Shown here: piece by piece, positions 53,262-61,729 of the stretch
Layout of the letters: every line of letters starts with the position of its first letter
How positions within the stretch are numbered: the stretch's first letter is position 1
NCBI GenBank assembly: GCA_905372565.1
Contig: CAJPPK010000001.1
Coordinates: 124,001 to 188,000, forward strand
Source: an uncultured Porphyromonas sp.
GTDB lineage: Bacteria > Bacteroidota > Bacteroidia > Bacteroidales > Porphyromonadaceae
Length of the DNA stretch: 64,000 nucleotides
Reading direction: 5' to 3'
Translations under genes and position numbers: made by a program
The notes under the pieces: generated by a model
Told to the model about the DNA's origin: nothing
Database searches by the model: none
The model's input: only the letters and a program-made list of their open reading frames with translations

Positions 53262-54659
53262 TTAGTCTAGGGGATGTACCATATCCTCTGGACGTACCCA
53301 CTTGTCGAATTCCTCTGCAGTGACATAGCCAAGGCGGAGAGCTTCTTCACGAAGCGTCGTACCATTGCGGTGCGCAGCATTCGCGATCTCAGCAGCCTTG
53401 TAGTATCCGATATGAGTATTCAGCGCAGTGACTAGCATCAGGGAGTTGTTTAGTAGCTCCTTGATACGTGGGTGGTTAGGTTCGATACCAGAGACGCAGT
53501 GGATGTCGAAGGAGACCGCAGCATCACCTAGTAGCTGAGCGCTCTGTAGGAAGTTGGCTGCCATGACAGGCTTGAAGACATTCAGCTCAAAGTGTCCCTG
53601 CATACCACCGACGGTGATCGCTACATCGTTTCCTGCTACCTGAGCGCATACCATCGTCAGAGCTTCGCACTGCGTAGGATTGACCTTACCTGGCATGATG
53701 GATGAGCCTGGCTCATTCGCTGGGATGATGATTTCACCAATCCCACTGCGAGGCCCAGAAGCGAGGAGACGAATATCGTTAGCGATCTTATTGAGAGAGA
53801 CAGCGACCTGCTTGAGAGCTCCGTGAGTTTCGACGATAGCATCGTGAGCAGCGAGCGCTTCGAACTTGTTCTCTGCCGTCATGAAAGGTAGTCCCGTGAA
53901 TTCGGCGATGTGGCGAGCGACGACCACGTCATAGCCCTTAGGAGTATTTAGCCCCGTGCCTACAGCCGTACCACCGAGAGCAAGCTCTGCTAGGTGTGGT
54001 AGGGTGTGCTCAATAGCACGAATGCCGTGCTCGAGCTGTGCAGCGTAGCCACTGAACTCCTGACCAAGTGTAAGAGGGGTCGCATCCATGAGGTGCGTAC
54101 GACCGATCTTCACGACATCAGCCATTGCCTTTGCCTTCGCATCGAGAGCCTTATGAAGCTGACGAAGCCCTGGGAGGGTAACTTCGACGACCTTCTTATA
54201 GCAAGCGATGTGCATGCCTGTGGGGAAGGTATCGTTAGAGGACTGAGACTTATTGACGTCGTCATTAGGAAGGAGAGTCTTTTCGCCTTCGCCGATGACC
54301 TTACCTGCGAGCTGGTGTGCACGGTTGGCGATCACCTCATTGACGTTCATGTTACTCTGCGTACCCGATCCGGTCTGCCAGATCACTAGAGGGAACTGAT
54401 CATCGAGCTTACCTGCAAGGATCTCATCACATACCTGAGCGATGAGGTCGCGCTTTTCTTGGGGAAGGACGCCGAGCTCGTGATTGGCATAGGCTGCACC
54501 CTTTTTGAGGTAAGCGAAGCCACGGATGACATCGAGTGGCATGGAGGCTGGCTGACCGATCTTGAAGTTGTTACGTGAGCGCTCGGTCTGTGCTCCCCAG
54601 AGCTTGTCTGCTGGCACCTTGACTTCACCGAGGGTGTCTTTTTCGATTCTGTAGTCCAT
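53262..54659 (-). CDS. fumC: Fumarate hydratase, class II
   Basis: Reversible hydration of fumarate to malate without an iron-sulfur cluster. The 465-aa protein has the class II signature GSSIMPGKVNPTQCEA (about residue 318), SQSSNDTFPTGMHIA and the catalytic-site segment RTHLMDATPLTLGQEF. In a fumarate-respiring or succinate-forming anaerobe it would run from malate to fumarate; this is an inference. Single gene with its own promoter and terminator. Confidence 0.97.
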   Translation of the reverse strand: MDYRIEKDTLGEVKVPADKLWGAQTERSRNNFKIGQPASMPLDVIRGFAYLKKGAAYANHELGVLPQEKRDLIAQVCDEILAGKLDDQFPLVIWQTGSGTQSNMNVNEVIANRAHQLAGKVIGEGEKTLLPNDDVNKSQSSNDTFPTGMHIACYKKVVEVTLPGLRQLHKALDAKAKAMADVVKIGRTHLMDATPLTLGQEFSGYAAQLEHGIRAIEHTLPHLAELALGGTAVGTGLNTPKGYDVVVARHIAEFTGLPFMTAENKFEALAAHDAIVETHGALKQVAVSLNKIANDIRLLASGPRSGIGEIIIPANEPGSSIMPGKVNPTQCEALTMVCAQVAGNDVAITVGGMQGHFELNVFKPVMAANFLQSAQLLGDAAVSFDIHCVSGIEPNHPRIKELLNNSLMLVTALNTHIGYYKAAEIANAAHRNGTTLREEALRLGYVTAEEFDKWVRPEDMVHPLD

Positions 54660-54725
54660 ATCTATTATCTGTGTAGTGAGGAAGTAGTGAAGACCTCACT
54701 TAGGCTTCCCCCATGATTGATATAG

Positions 54726-54733
54726 CAAATGTA
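54726..54733 (-). promoter_or_regulatory. -7 element (TACATTTG) of fumC
   Basis: Minus-strand TACATTTG, 67 bp upstream of the fumC start, matches TAnnTTTG. Confidence 0.55.
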
Positions 54734-55015
54734 CGAATTTCCCTGCTTTCTTCGCTCCCTCTCTTACGCTGATAGGTGACGTCTCTCGCCCTATGGATCT
54801 CCTATGGTGTATTGGTGTGTCTGATCTTTTCTATTAACCCTTAAAGAGAGGTCCGGATCACGCTCATACTAGCTTGGGTAGGGATCTATTGATGGTAGAG
54901 GGGCATATCTATAGTAGTGGGGAATATATACCTAGTGAGATGATCTCTGCTATTCCAGAGAGTGGAAAGTGAATATAGTAAGGTTGATAGCTCGATACTA
55001 TGGTGGTGATGAGAG

Positions 55016-55089
55016 TAACGTTGCTCTGGAGAATTTTCAACGTTGCTCTCCTTAATTTTCAACGTTGAAACCAACTGAAAGCAACGTTG
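55016..55089. repeat. Four-unit 22-bp array of the palindrome CAACGTTG
   Basis: CAACGTTG occurs at 55038, 55060 and 55082, and TAACGTTG at 55016; every step is exactly 22 bp. Units 55016-55037 and 55038-55059 also share CTCT and AATTTTC outside the core. The array lies in the 777-bp gap between fumC and gcvP; the rest of the gap shows a fumC promoter, a terminator and no gene. Confidence 0.85.
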
Positions 55090-55372
55090 TAATTGTTCAG
55101 TTGATTCCTTTTCGAGTCAGCGAACTCATAGGAGCCTTCTTCGCTGTTCATTAGTTTGGATACTTGGGAGGGGACTATTCGGTAGGTGAGGTGCGGTATA
55201 TCAGTTGGTGCTTGCTGGATATAGACTTCTCTATACAATCCATACTAGGAGTCCTTAGGAAATAGCCAAGGTTGACGCATCGGAGAGTAAAGGCAAGCAA
55301 GGGGAATTGCCGTCAATAGAGGAGGGGCATCTATTCCTTTACGTGATTTAAGGTGTGGTACGGATAAATGAA

Positions 55373-55409
55373 AATCCCCCGCTCATCAGAAAGAGATGGG
55401 CGGGGGATT
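55373..55409 (-). terminator. Terminator of gcvP
   Basis: A perfect 10-bp GC-rich stem (55373-55382 with 55400-55409) with AAAA on the left (T-run on minus), 28 bp past the gcvP stop. Confidence 0.85.
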
Positions 55410-55436
55410 CTCGGAATTAGGATCTATGCCTATGCT

Positions 55437-58319
55437 TTAGTCAAGCGAAGGAGCGATGCAGGCACAGAAAGAAGGTACGAGATTGCGGTCTCCGAAGCCA
55501 TTATCTACACGAGCTACGTTGATCCAGAACTTATTCTCACGAAGGTATTCCAGCGGATAAGCGGCCTTTTCACGCGGATAGCTGTGTGACCAGCTATCTG
55601 TGACGACTTCGTATTCAGGGTGTGGAGCATTCTTAAGGACATTGTCTTCGGCATCAGCCTTACCCTCCTTGATCTCCTGCATCTCACCCCAGATACACTG
55701 CATGACTTCGAGGAAGCGATCAAGCTCAGCCTTGCTTTCGCTTTCGGTAGGCTCAATCATCAGGGTACCATGTACGGGGAAGGAGAGCGTAGGAGCGTGA
55801 TAACCGAAGTCCATCAGACGCTTAGCGATGTCACTTTCGTCGACACCGTAGGTTTCCTTGAGCTTGCGGCAGTCGAGGATGAGTTCGTGACCGACACGAC
55901 CTGTTGCTCCCGTGTAGACGATGCCATAGGTATCCTTGAGACGGACGGCGAGGTAGTTGGCATTGAGGATCGCCGTACGAGTCGAGCGCTCAAGTCCCTT
56001 GGCTCCGAGGAGTCGGATATAAGCATAGGAGACGACATCGATCCCTGCGCTACCGAGTGGTGAAGCTGAGACCACGTTCCCCTCGATGGGCTCAAAGTCC
56101 ACACCATAGCCATGAGTAGGCTGGTAGGGAGCGAGAGCCTCCGTCATACAGATGGGACCGCTACCAGGACCTCCACCACCATGAGGGATAGCGAAGGTCT
56201 TGTGTAAGTTAAGGTGACAGACGTCAGCCCCAATGAAGCCCGGGTTGGTAAGTCCTACCTGTGCATTCATATTCGCACCATCCATATAGACTAGAGCACC
56301 ACAATCGTGGATGCGCTTGCAGAGGTCGATGATATTTGTCTCGAAGATCCCGTGGGTGCTGGGGTAGGTGATCATCATCGCAGCTAGATCATCCTTGTGC
56401 TCTTCGCTCTTCTTCATGAAGTCCTCCCAGTCCACATTCCCGTGCTGGTCACAGGCTACGATCACGCACTGGTAGCCACACTGCGATGCGGATGCAGGGT
56501 TTGTCCCGTGTGCCGAAGCTGGAAGGAGCACCTTATTGCGGTGTCCGTTGCCGTGAGCTTCGTGGTATGAGCGGATTGTGCGTAGGCCTGCGTATTCACC
56601 AGCTGCACCTGAGTTAGGCTGAAGGGATACGACTGGTAGACCAGTGATCGTACCGAGGAGCTCCTTAAGGTTCTCGAGAAGCTCAAGGGAGCCCTGCACC
56701 TGCTCTTCGGGAGCATAGGGGTGGACGTTACAGAAGGCAGGATTGCTGAGTGGAATGACCTCCGAAGCCGCATTAAGCTTCATCGTACAAGAACCAAGGG
56801 AGATCATTGAATGCGTCAGAGATATATCCTTACGCTCGAGACGCTTGATGTAGCGCATCATTTCGGTCTCGGTGTGGTACTTGTTGAATACCTCGTAGGT
56901 CAGGAAGGGGGAGGTGCGGACGAACTTACGATCAAGATGGATCGTGTATTCGCCTACCTCATCGTTGAAGTTGCTTTCCTTGCCGAGGGCAGAGGCAAAG
57001 ATGTAGCAGAGGACACTAAGGTCTTCGGGGAGGGTTGTCTCGTCGATACTGATTAGGGCGACAGTGCCACAGGGCGCATAGAAGAGGTTTACTCGGCACT
57101 CTTCTGCTATCTCTCTGAGTTTAGAGGCAAAGCCTTCCTCCTCGGGAAGGATGACGCAGAGCGTATCGAAGAAGTTTTCGTGGAGGAGTTTATAGCCGAG
57201 ATTCTTCAGCTTACCAGCGAGGAATCCAGCGAAAGAGTGCACGCGACGGGCGATATTCTTTAGCCCTTCGGGGCCGTGATAGATGGCATAGAAGCCACTC
57301 ATAGATGCCAGTAGTGCCTGAGCGGTACAGATGTTACTGGTGGCACGCTCGCGTTTGATGTGCTGTTCACGGGTCTGGAGAGCAAGGCGATAGGCGGGCT
57401 TGCCAAGTCTATCCTTGCTTAGGCCGATGATACGACCAGGTAAGGTGCGCTTGTACTCTGTGCGACAAGCGATATAGCCTGCTGATGGTCCCCCGAAGTA
57501 CATAGGTATACCGAAGCGCTGAGCTGAGCCGAAGACTACGTCTGCGCCCCATTCTCCTGGAGGAGTCAGAAGTACCAAGCCGAGAAGGTCAGCGGCTACA
57601 CCGACTTTGATATCCGCTGCGTGTGCCTGCTCTACGAACTCCGCATAGTCATTCACGCTACCTAGTGCCGTCGGATACTGGAGGATGGCTCCGAAGAACT
57701 CTTCCCCAAAGGCAAATTCCTTCCACTTGCCGAGGACTACCTCAATGCCTTGAGGAGCACAGCGTGTAAGGATGACATCACGGGTAGAGGGGAATACGTC
57801 TAGATCGACAAACAGTTTGCGAGCGCCAGTCTTAGCTTTGGCCTTGCTACGTTCGTTGAAAAGGAGGAAAGCGGTCTCTGCGCCAGCCGTAGCCTCATCG
57901 AGCAGAGAGCAGTTGCTCAAGGGTAGTGCCGTGAGATCCGTGATGACGGACTGGAAATTGAATAGCGCTTCCAGACGTCCCTGTGATATCTCTGCCTGAT
58001 AAGGTGTGTATGAGGTGTACCAAACGGGGTTTTCGAGGACGTTACGCTGGATGACTGGGGGGAGAACGGTATCATACCAGCCTTGACCAATGTAGGAGGT
58101 AAAGACCTCATTCTTCGAGGCTAGGTCGGCGATATGCTCGGCGAACTCCCGTTCGGTCATAGGCTCTGGGAGATCGAGGGGTGCTTTTAGGCGGATATTG
58201 GATGGGAGTGTTTGCTCGATAAGCTCATCAAGAGACTTGACACCGATAGAGCGAAGCATCTCCTCCGCATCGTGTTGGCCGACGCCGATATGGCGGATAG
58301 AAAAGTCATTGGTGTTCAT
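55437..58319 (-). CDS. gcvP: Glycine dehydrogenase (decarboxylating), P-protein
   Basis: Decarboxylates glycine and passes the aminomethyl group to lipoylated GcvH. At 960 aa it is the single-chain form. The N-terminal half starts FSIRHIGVGQHDAEEML and the catalytic half carries the PLP lysine in HLNLHKTFAIPHGGGGPGSG. Segments EVIPLSNPAFCNVHPYAPEEQ and QPNSGAAGEYAGL are also characteristic. GcvT, GcvH and Lpd are not in the window. LplA at 4.8 kb could lipoylate GcvH. Confidence 0.97.
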   Translation of the reverse strand: MNTNDFSIRHIGVGQHDAEEMLRSIGVKSLDELIEQTLPSNIRLKAPLDLPEPMTEREFAEHIADLASKNEVFTSYIGQGWYDTVLPPVIQRNVLENPVWYTSYTPYQAEISQGRLEALFNFQSVITDLTALPLSNCSLLDEATAGAETAFLLFNERSKAKAKTGARKLFVDLDVFPSTRDVILTRCAPQGIEVVLGKWKEFAFGEEFFGAILQYPTALGSVNDYAEFVEQAHAADIKVGVAADLLGLVLLTPPGEWGADVVFGSAQRFGIPMYFGGPSAGYIACRTEYKRTLPGRIIGLSKDRLGKPAYRLALQTREQHIKRERATSNICTAQALLASMSGFYAIYHGPEGLKNIARRVHSFAGFLAGKLKNLGYKLLHENFFDTLCVILPEEEGFASKLREIAEECRVNLFYAPCGTVALISIDETTLPEDLSVLCYIFASALGKESNFNDEVGEYTIHLDRKFVRTSPFLTYEVFNKYHTETEMMRYIKRLERKDISLTHSMISLGSCTMKLNAASEVIPLSNPAFCNVHPYAPEEQVQGSLELLENLKELLGTITGLPVVSLQPNSGAAGEYAGLRTIRSYHEAHGNGHRNKVLLPASAHGTNPASASQCGYQCVIVACDQHGNVDWEDFMKKSEEHKDDLAAMMITYPSTHGIFETNIIDLCKRIHDCGALVYMDGANMNAQVGLTNPGFIGADVCHLNLHKTFAIPHGGGGPGSGPICMTEALAPYQPTHGYGVDFEPIEGNVVSASPLGSAGIDVVSYAYIRLLGAKGLERSTRTAILNANYLAVRLKDTYGIVYTGATGRVGHELILDCRKLKETYGVDESDIAKRLMDFGYHAPTLSFPVHGTLMIEPTESESKAELDRFLEVMQCIWGEMQEIKEGKADAEDNVLKNAPHPEYEVVTDSWSHSYPREKAAYPLEYLRENKFWINVARVDNGFGDRNLVPSFCACIAPSLD

Positions 58320-58379
58320 TGGTGAACGTTAGGCTTAATATGTTAGTAGATGTTGTACGCTGATTTCAGAACAGCTATC

Positions 58380-58387
58380 CAAAGGTA
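58380..58387 (-). promoter_or_regulatory. -7 element (TACCTTTG) of gcvP
   Basis: Minus-strand TACCTTTG, 61 bp upstream of the gcvP start. Confidence 0.55.
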
Positions 58388-58572
58388 GGCATTTTGATTA
58401 CAGGTTGTACGCGACCTAGACTTATGAAAAAAACTAAGGAAAGAGCTACCTCTCAGGCGCTATCCGTAGGTGTAAATCTGACTGTTTGATGCTCCAAAGT
58501 CTGGGGGCAATGCTCCTCTATAAGGGGAGGGATGAAGGGCTCTGGAGGCTTCGGCGACTACTTGCTGGAATT

Positions 58573-58660
58573 AAGGTCAGCCTTAGCCCTAGAAAAGGTA
58601 GGCCTTTACCGAAGCAAAGGTTTATCTCTCTGCATATTAAGTTAGACCTTCTCCTAGCCG
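58573..58660. repeat. Four-unit 22-bp array (AAGGTnTACCTTT type)
   Basis: AAGGT/AAGTT words begin at 58573, 58595, 58617 and 58639, all exactly 22 bp apart. Units open AAGGTCAGCC, AAGGTAGGCC, AAGGTTTATC and AAGTTAGACC and share a pyrimidine-rich middle. The array is in the 556-bp gap between the divergent gcvP and exonuclease genes, where two short frames on opposite strands are not believed to be genes. Confidence 0.75.
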
Positions 58661-58875
58661 ATGTCCAGAAGAATCGAGAAGCAGGAACTTCGTTTGCTCG
58701 GGCAAGGCTTCTTCGAGTGAGAGGCATAGCTTGAGCTAGGGGAGGGCGGACGATGGAGTTTTAGCTTGTCTAGATCGGGTTGGGGTGCGCTTGCGGTATC
58801 TACTGAAAGGGCGTAAATTTAACCTTTGAGGTGGAGCACAAGGAAGTGCCCCACAGCTTGAATAGATAGCTTCCC

Positions 58876-59379
58876 ATGGATACCTTTGTAGCTCTAGACT
58901 TCGAGACCGCTAATCGCGAGCGGAGTAGCGTATGTAGCATTGGTCTGGTCTTTGTCCAAGATGGGCAGATCGTAGATCAGTATTATCGTTTGATCCGTCC
59001 ATTACCTAACTATTATAGTCGTTTCAATACCGCCGTGCATGGCTTAGGTATGGCAGACACGGCCTTGGAGGCCTCCTTCCCTGAGGTCTGGGAGGAGATT
59101 CGTCCACGTCTGGAGGGAATGCCTATTGTGGCTCACAATAGTAGCTTTGACGAAGGCTGTCTGAGAGCCGTGCTTGAGGCTTACGGACTGCCACCCCATA
59201 CGAATGCTTTCTACTGCACTTGTCGGCAGGCACGTCGGGTCTTCCCCCAGCTGGACAATCACCGCTTGGACACGGTAGCTAGATATGTCGGCTACCGACT
59301 GGATCAGCATCACCATGCTTTGGCAGATGCTGAGGCATGTGCACATATTGCTCTGCGTGTTTTTGGCGATGCCCCTTGA
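58876..59379 (+). CDS. DEDDh 3'-5' exonuclease (DnaQ-like)
   Basis: A 167-aa single-domain exonuclease. Exo I is FVALDFETANRERSSVCSIG (Asp8, Glu10), Exo II is VAHNSSFDEGCLRAVL, and Exo III is HHALADAEACAHIALRVFG (His and Asp). It lacks a BRCT or polymerase domain, so it is a stand-alone DNA polymerase III epsilon-like nuclease or an RNase T-like enzyme; the sequence does not decide. Confidence 0.9.
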   Translation: MDTFVALDFETANRERSSVCSIGLVFVQDGQIVDQYYRLIRPLPNYYSRFNTAVHGLGMADTALEASFPEVWEEIRPRLEGMPIVAHNSSFDEGCLRAVLEAYGLPPHTNAFYCTCRQARRVFPQLDNHRLDTVARYVGYRLDQHHHALADAEACAHIALRVFGDAP

Positions 59380-59505
59380 GAGAGGGTGAGGTGCCACCGG
59401 AGAGCTGAAGATAGATCTTGGTTATCCCTAATTATAATGTGGGGATACCGAGAGGATCAGGCTCTCGGAGCCAAGGTGCTATCGTGTCAGCCTAATAGAA
59501 ATTCG

Positions 59506-59513
59506 TATCTTTG
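59506..59513 (+). promoter_or_regulatory. -7 element (TATCTTTG) of the glucosaminidase-purM-prfA run
   Basis: TATCTTTG, an exact TAnnTTTG match, 55 bp upstream of the glucosaminidase start. Confidence 0.6.
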
Positions 59514-59568
59514 TGGCTAGGTCGTAGCCGTATAGGTGCGCCCTCTTGGATAACGACAGATACGATCA

Positions 59569-60516
59569 ATGAATCATTCCTCTTATATATGTAGTGCTTG
59601 CTCATTGGGGCTAACGCTCCTGACTGTTCAAGCTATGGAAGCCCAGACCTTGAGAAAGCCTATCTATATGGACTATGTACGTACCTATAGCGCCGAGGCT
59701 AGACGCCAGATGGATAAGCATGCCATTCCGGCGAGTATCACCTTGGCTCAGGGGCTCATCGAGACGGCTGGTGGGACAAGTACCTTAGCTAGAGAGCACA
59801 ATAACCACTTTGGTATCAAGTGCCATACTACCTGGACGGGGAAGCGTACCTATAAACGGGATGACAATCCCAATGACTGCTTTCGTAGCTATCCTACGGC
59901 AGAGGCTTCCTATCAAGACCACTCGCTCTTCCTAAAGGGACGTCGCTACCAGCGACTCTATGCTCTTCGCTACGACGATTACCGAGGTTGGGCGAAGGGG
60001 TTACAGCTCTGTGGCTATGCTACGAATAAGGGCTATGCGAATATGCTTATCAAGGTCATCGAGGACTATGAGCTCTATAGCTTTGACCGAGGCGAGCTTC
60101 CCTCGTGGTATGGTAGTGCTCAGCCCTCTCGATCCCAGACGAGGTATGGCTCCTCAGGCAAGTCTTATTCTAGCCCAATGCGTCCCTCTTACTTGAGCTA
60201 TGGCCTCCTCTATGTCCTCGCAGATCAGAATGACAGCTATGAGCGCATTGCCGAGGATATGGGGATATCAGCGAAGAAGCTGGCCAAGTATAATGATACG
60301 CCTCTCGATTACCCCTTGAACGAAGGGGATGTCGTCTACCTTGAGCCTAAGAACAAGGAGGCTACCTCTCGCTACAGTACCTATACCGTGCGGATAGGTG
60401 ACTCGATGCACGATATTTCTCAGCGCTTCGGTATCCGTCTGGAGCGTCTCTACAAGCTCAATGATAAGGACGAGGACTATATCCCCGAGGAGGGTGATGT
60501 CCTTCGCCTACGATAA
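59569..60516 (+). CDS. Exported glucosaminidase with two LysM domains
   Basis: A 315-aa cell-wall hydrolase. The signal peptide ends near MEAQ (residue 26). The N-acetylglucosaminidase domain (about 40-175) has the FlgJ-like core IPASITLAQGLIETAGGTSTLAREHNNHFGIKC, with the catalytic Glu in IETA. Two LysM repeats follow (about 208-255 and 268-314, TYTVRIGDSMHDISQRFGI). It likely trims peptidoglycan. Its TAA stop overlaps an ATG of the purM frame by one base. Confidence 0.9.
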   Translation: MNHSSYICSACSLGLTLLTVQAMEAQTLRKPIYMDYVRTYSAEARRQMDKHAIPASITLAQGLIETAGGTSTLAREHNNHFGIKCHTTWTGKRTYKRDDNPNDCFRSYPTAEASYQDHSLFLKGRRYQRLYALRYDDYRGWAKGLQLCGYATNKGYANMLIKVIEDYELYSFDRGELPSWYGSAQPSRSQTRYGSSGKSYSSPMRPSYLSYGLLYVLADQNDSYERIAEDMGISAKKLAKYNDTPLDYPLNEGDVVYLEPKNKEATSRYSTYTVRIGDSMHDISQRFGIRLERLYKLNDKDEDYIPEEGDVLRLR

Positions 60517-61712
60517 TGACTTCACGACACTATACGACTAGACCTATGAACGAGCGATATATGCAGCGCGGTGTCTCAGCTTCGAAGGAAGATGTGCACA
60601 ACGCTATCCGCAATGTCGATAAGGGACTTTATCCCCGAGCCTTCTGCAAGATCATCCCAGACATACTAGGAGGAGACGAGGCATACTGCAATATCATGCA
60701 TGCCGATGGTGCCGGGACGAAGTCTTCGCTTGCTTATATCTATTGGAAAGAGACTGGAGACCTCTCCGTATGGAAGGGCATTGCTCAGGATGCGCTGATC
60801 ATGAATATCGATGACCTACTCTGTGTCGGAGCGGTCGATGGTATCTTAGTTTCTTCAACCATTGGACGTAATAAGCACCTTATCCCAGGTGAGGTCATCG
60901 CAGCGATTATCAATGGGACGGAAGAGCTCCTCGCTGAGCTCCGAGAACAAGGCATCGGAGTACATGCTACCGGTGGTGAAACGGCTGATGTCGGAGACCT
61001 CGTTCGTACGATCATCGTAGACAGTACGGTGACGTGTCGTATGAAGCGTAGTGATGTCATCGACAATGCTCGTATCAGTGCTGGGGATGTCATCGTCGGA
61101 TTGGCATCCTTTGGCCAGTCTACTTATGAGAGTCAGTATAATGGCGGTATGGGAAGCAATGGCTTAACCTCCGCTCGTCATGATGTGCTAGAGCATGGAT
61201 TAGCGTCTCGTTATCCAGAGAGCTATGATGCAGCGACACCAGATGACCTCGTCTATAGTGGCTCGAAGGCTCTCACAGAGCCTATCGAAGGCACTCCTCT
61301 AGATGCAGGTCGTCTGATCCTTTCCCCTACGCGTACCTATGCACCGATCATTAAGGCGATCTTGGATGAGCTTCGTCCGGAGATCCATGGGATGGTGCAT
61401 TGCTCGGGAGGAGCTCAGACGAAGGTGCTTCACTTCGTAGACAAGAAGCATGTCATCAAGGATAATCTCTTCCCCACACCTCCTCTATTTGAGCTCATCC
61501 AGCAGGAGAGTGGTACACCTTGGTCTGAGATGTACAAGGTTTTCAATATGGGGCATCGCATGGAGCTCTATGTCTCCCCAGAGCATGCCGCTCGTATCAT
61601 CGAGATCTCAGAGAGCTTTGGTGTACCCGCCCGCATGATCGGTCGCGTCGAAGAAGCAGACAAGAATCACCTCACGATCCTCTCCCCCTATGGAGAGCTT
61701 CACTACGAATAA
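60516..61712 (+). CDS. purM: Phosphoribosylformylglycinamidine cyclo-ligase (AIR synthetase)
   Basis: Forms aminoimidazole ribonucleotide in purine synthesis. The 398-aa frame begins with an ATG overlapping the previous stop codon. An ATG at 60546 (MNERYMQRGVSASKEDV) gives 388 aa and fits the usual start of Bacteroidota PurM better, so the true start may be there. Family motifs include HADGAGTKSSLAYIYWKETG, IAQDALIMNIDDLLCVGA and GGETADVGDLVRTIIVD. The end MVHCSGGAQTKVLHF is also typical. Confidence 0.93.
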   Translation: MTSRHYTTRPMNERYMQRGVSASKEDVHNAIRNVDKGLYPRAFCKIIPDILGGDEAYCNIMHADGAGTKSSLAYIYWKETGDLSVWKGIAQDALIMNIDDLLCVGAVDGILVSSTIGRNKHLIPGEVIAAIINGTEELLAELREQGIGVHATGGETADVGDLVRTIIVDSTVTCRMKRSDVIDNARISAGDVIVGLASFGQSTYESQYNGGMGSNGLTSARHDVLEHGLASRYPESYDAATPDDLVYSGSKALTEPIEGTPLDAGRLILSPTRTYAPIIKAILDELRPEIHGMVHCSGGAQTKVLHFVDKKHVIKDNLFPTPPLFELIQQESGTPWSEMYKVFNMGHRMELYVSPEHAARIIEISESFGVPARMIGRVEEADKNHLTILSPYGELHYE

Positions 61713-61729
61713 ATTTTATCCCGCTATAT

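Noticed and set aside
58486..58734. Two overlapping short frames on opposite strands in the gcvP-exonuclease gap
   Set aside because: Both lie over the AAGGT array and neither has start signals or recognisable sequence.
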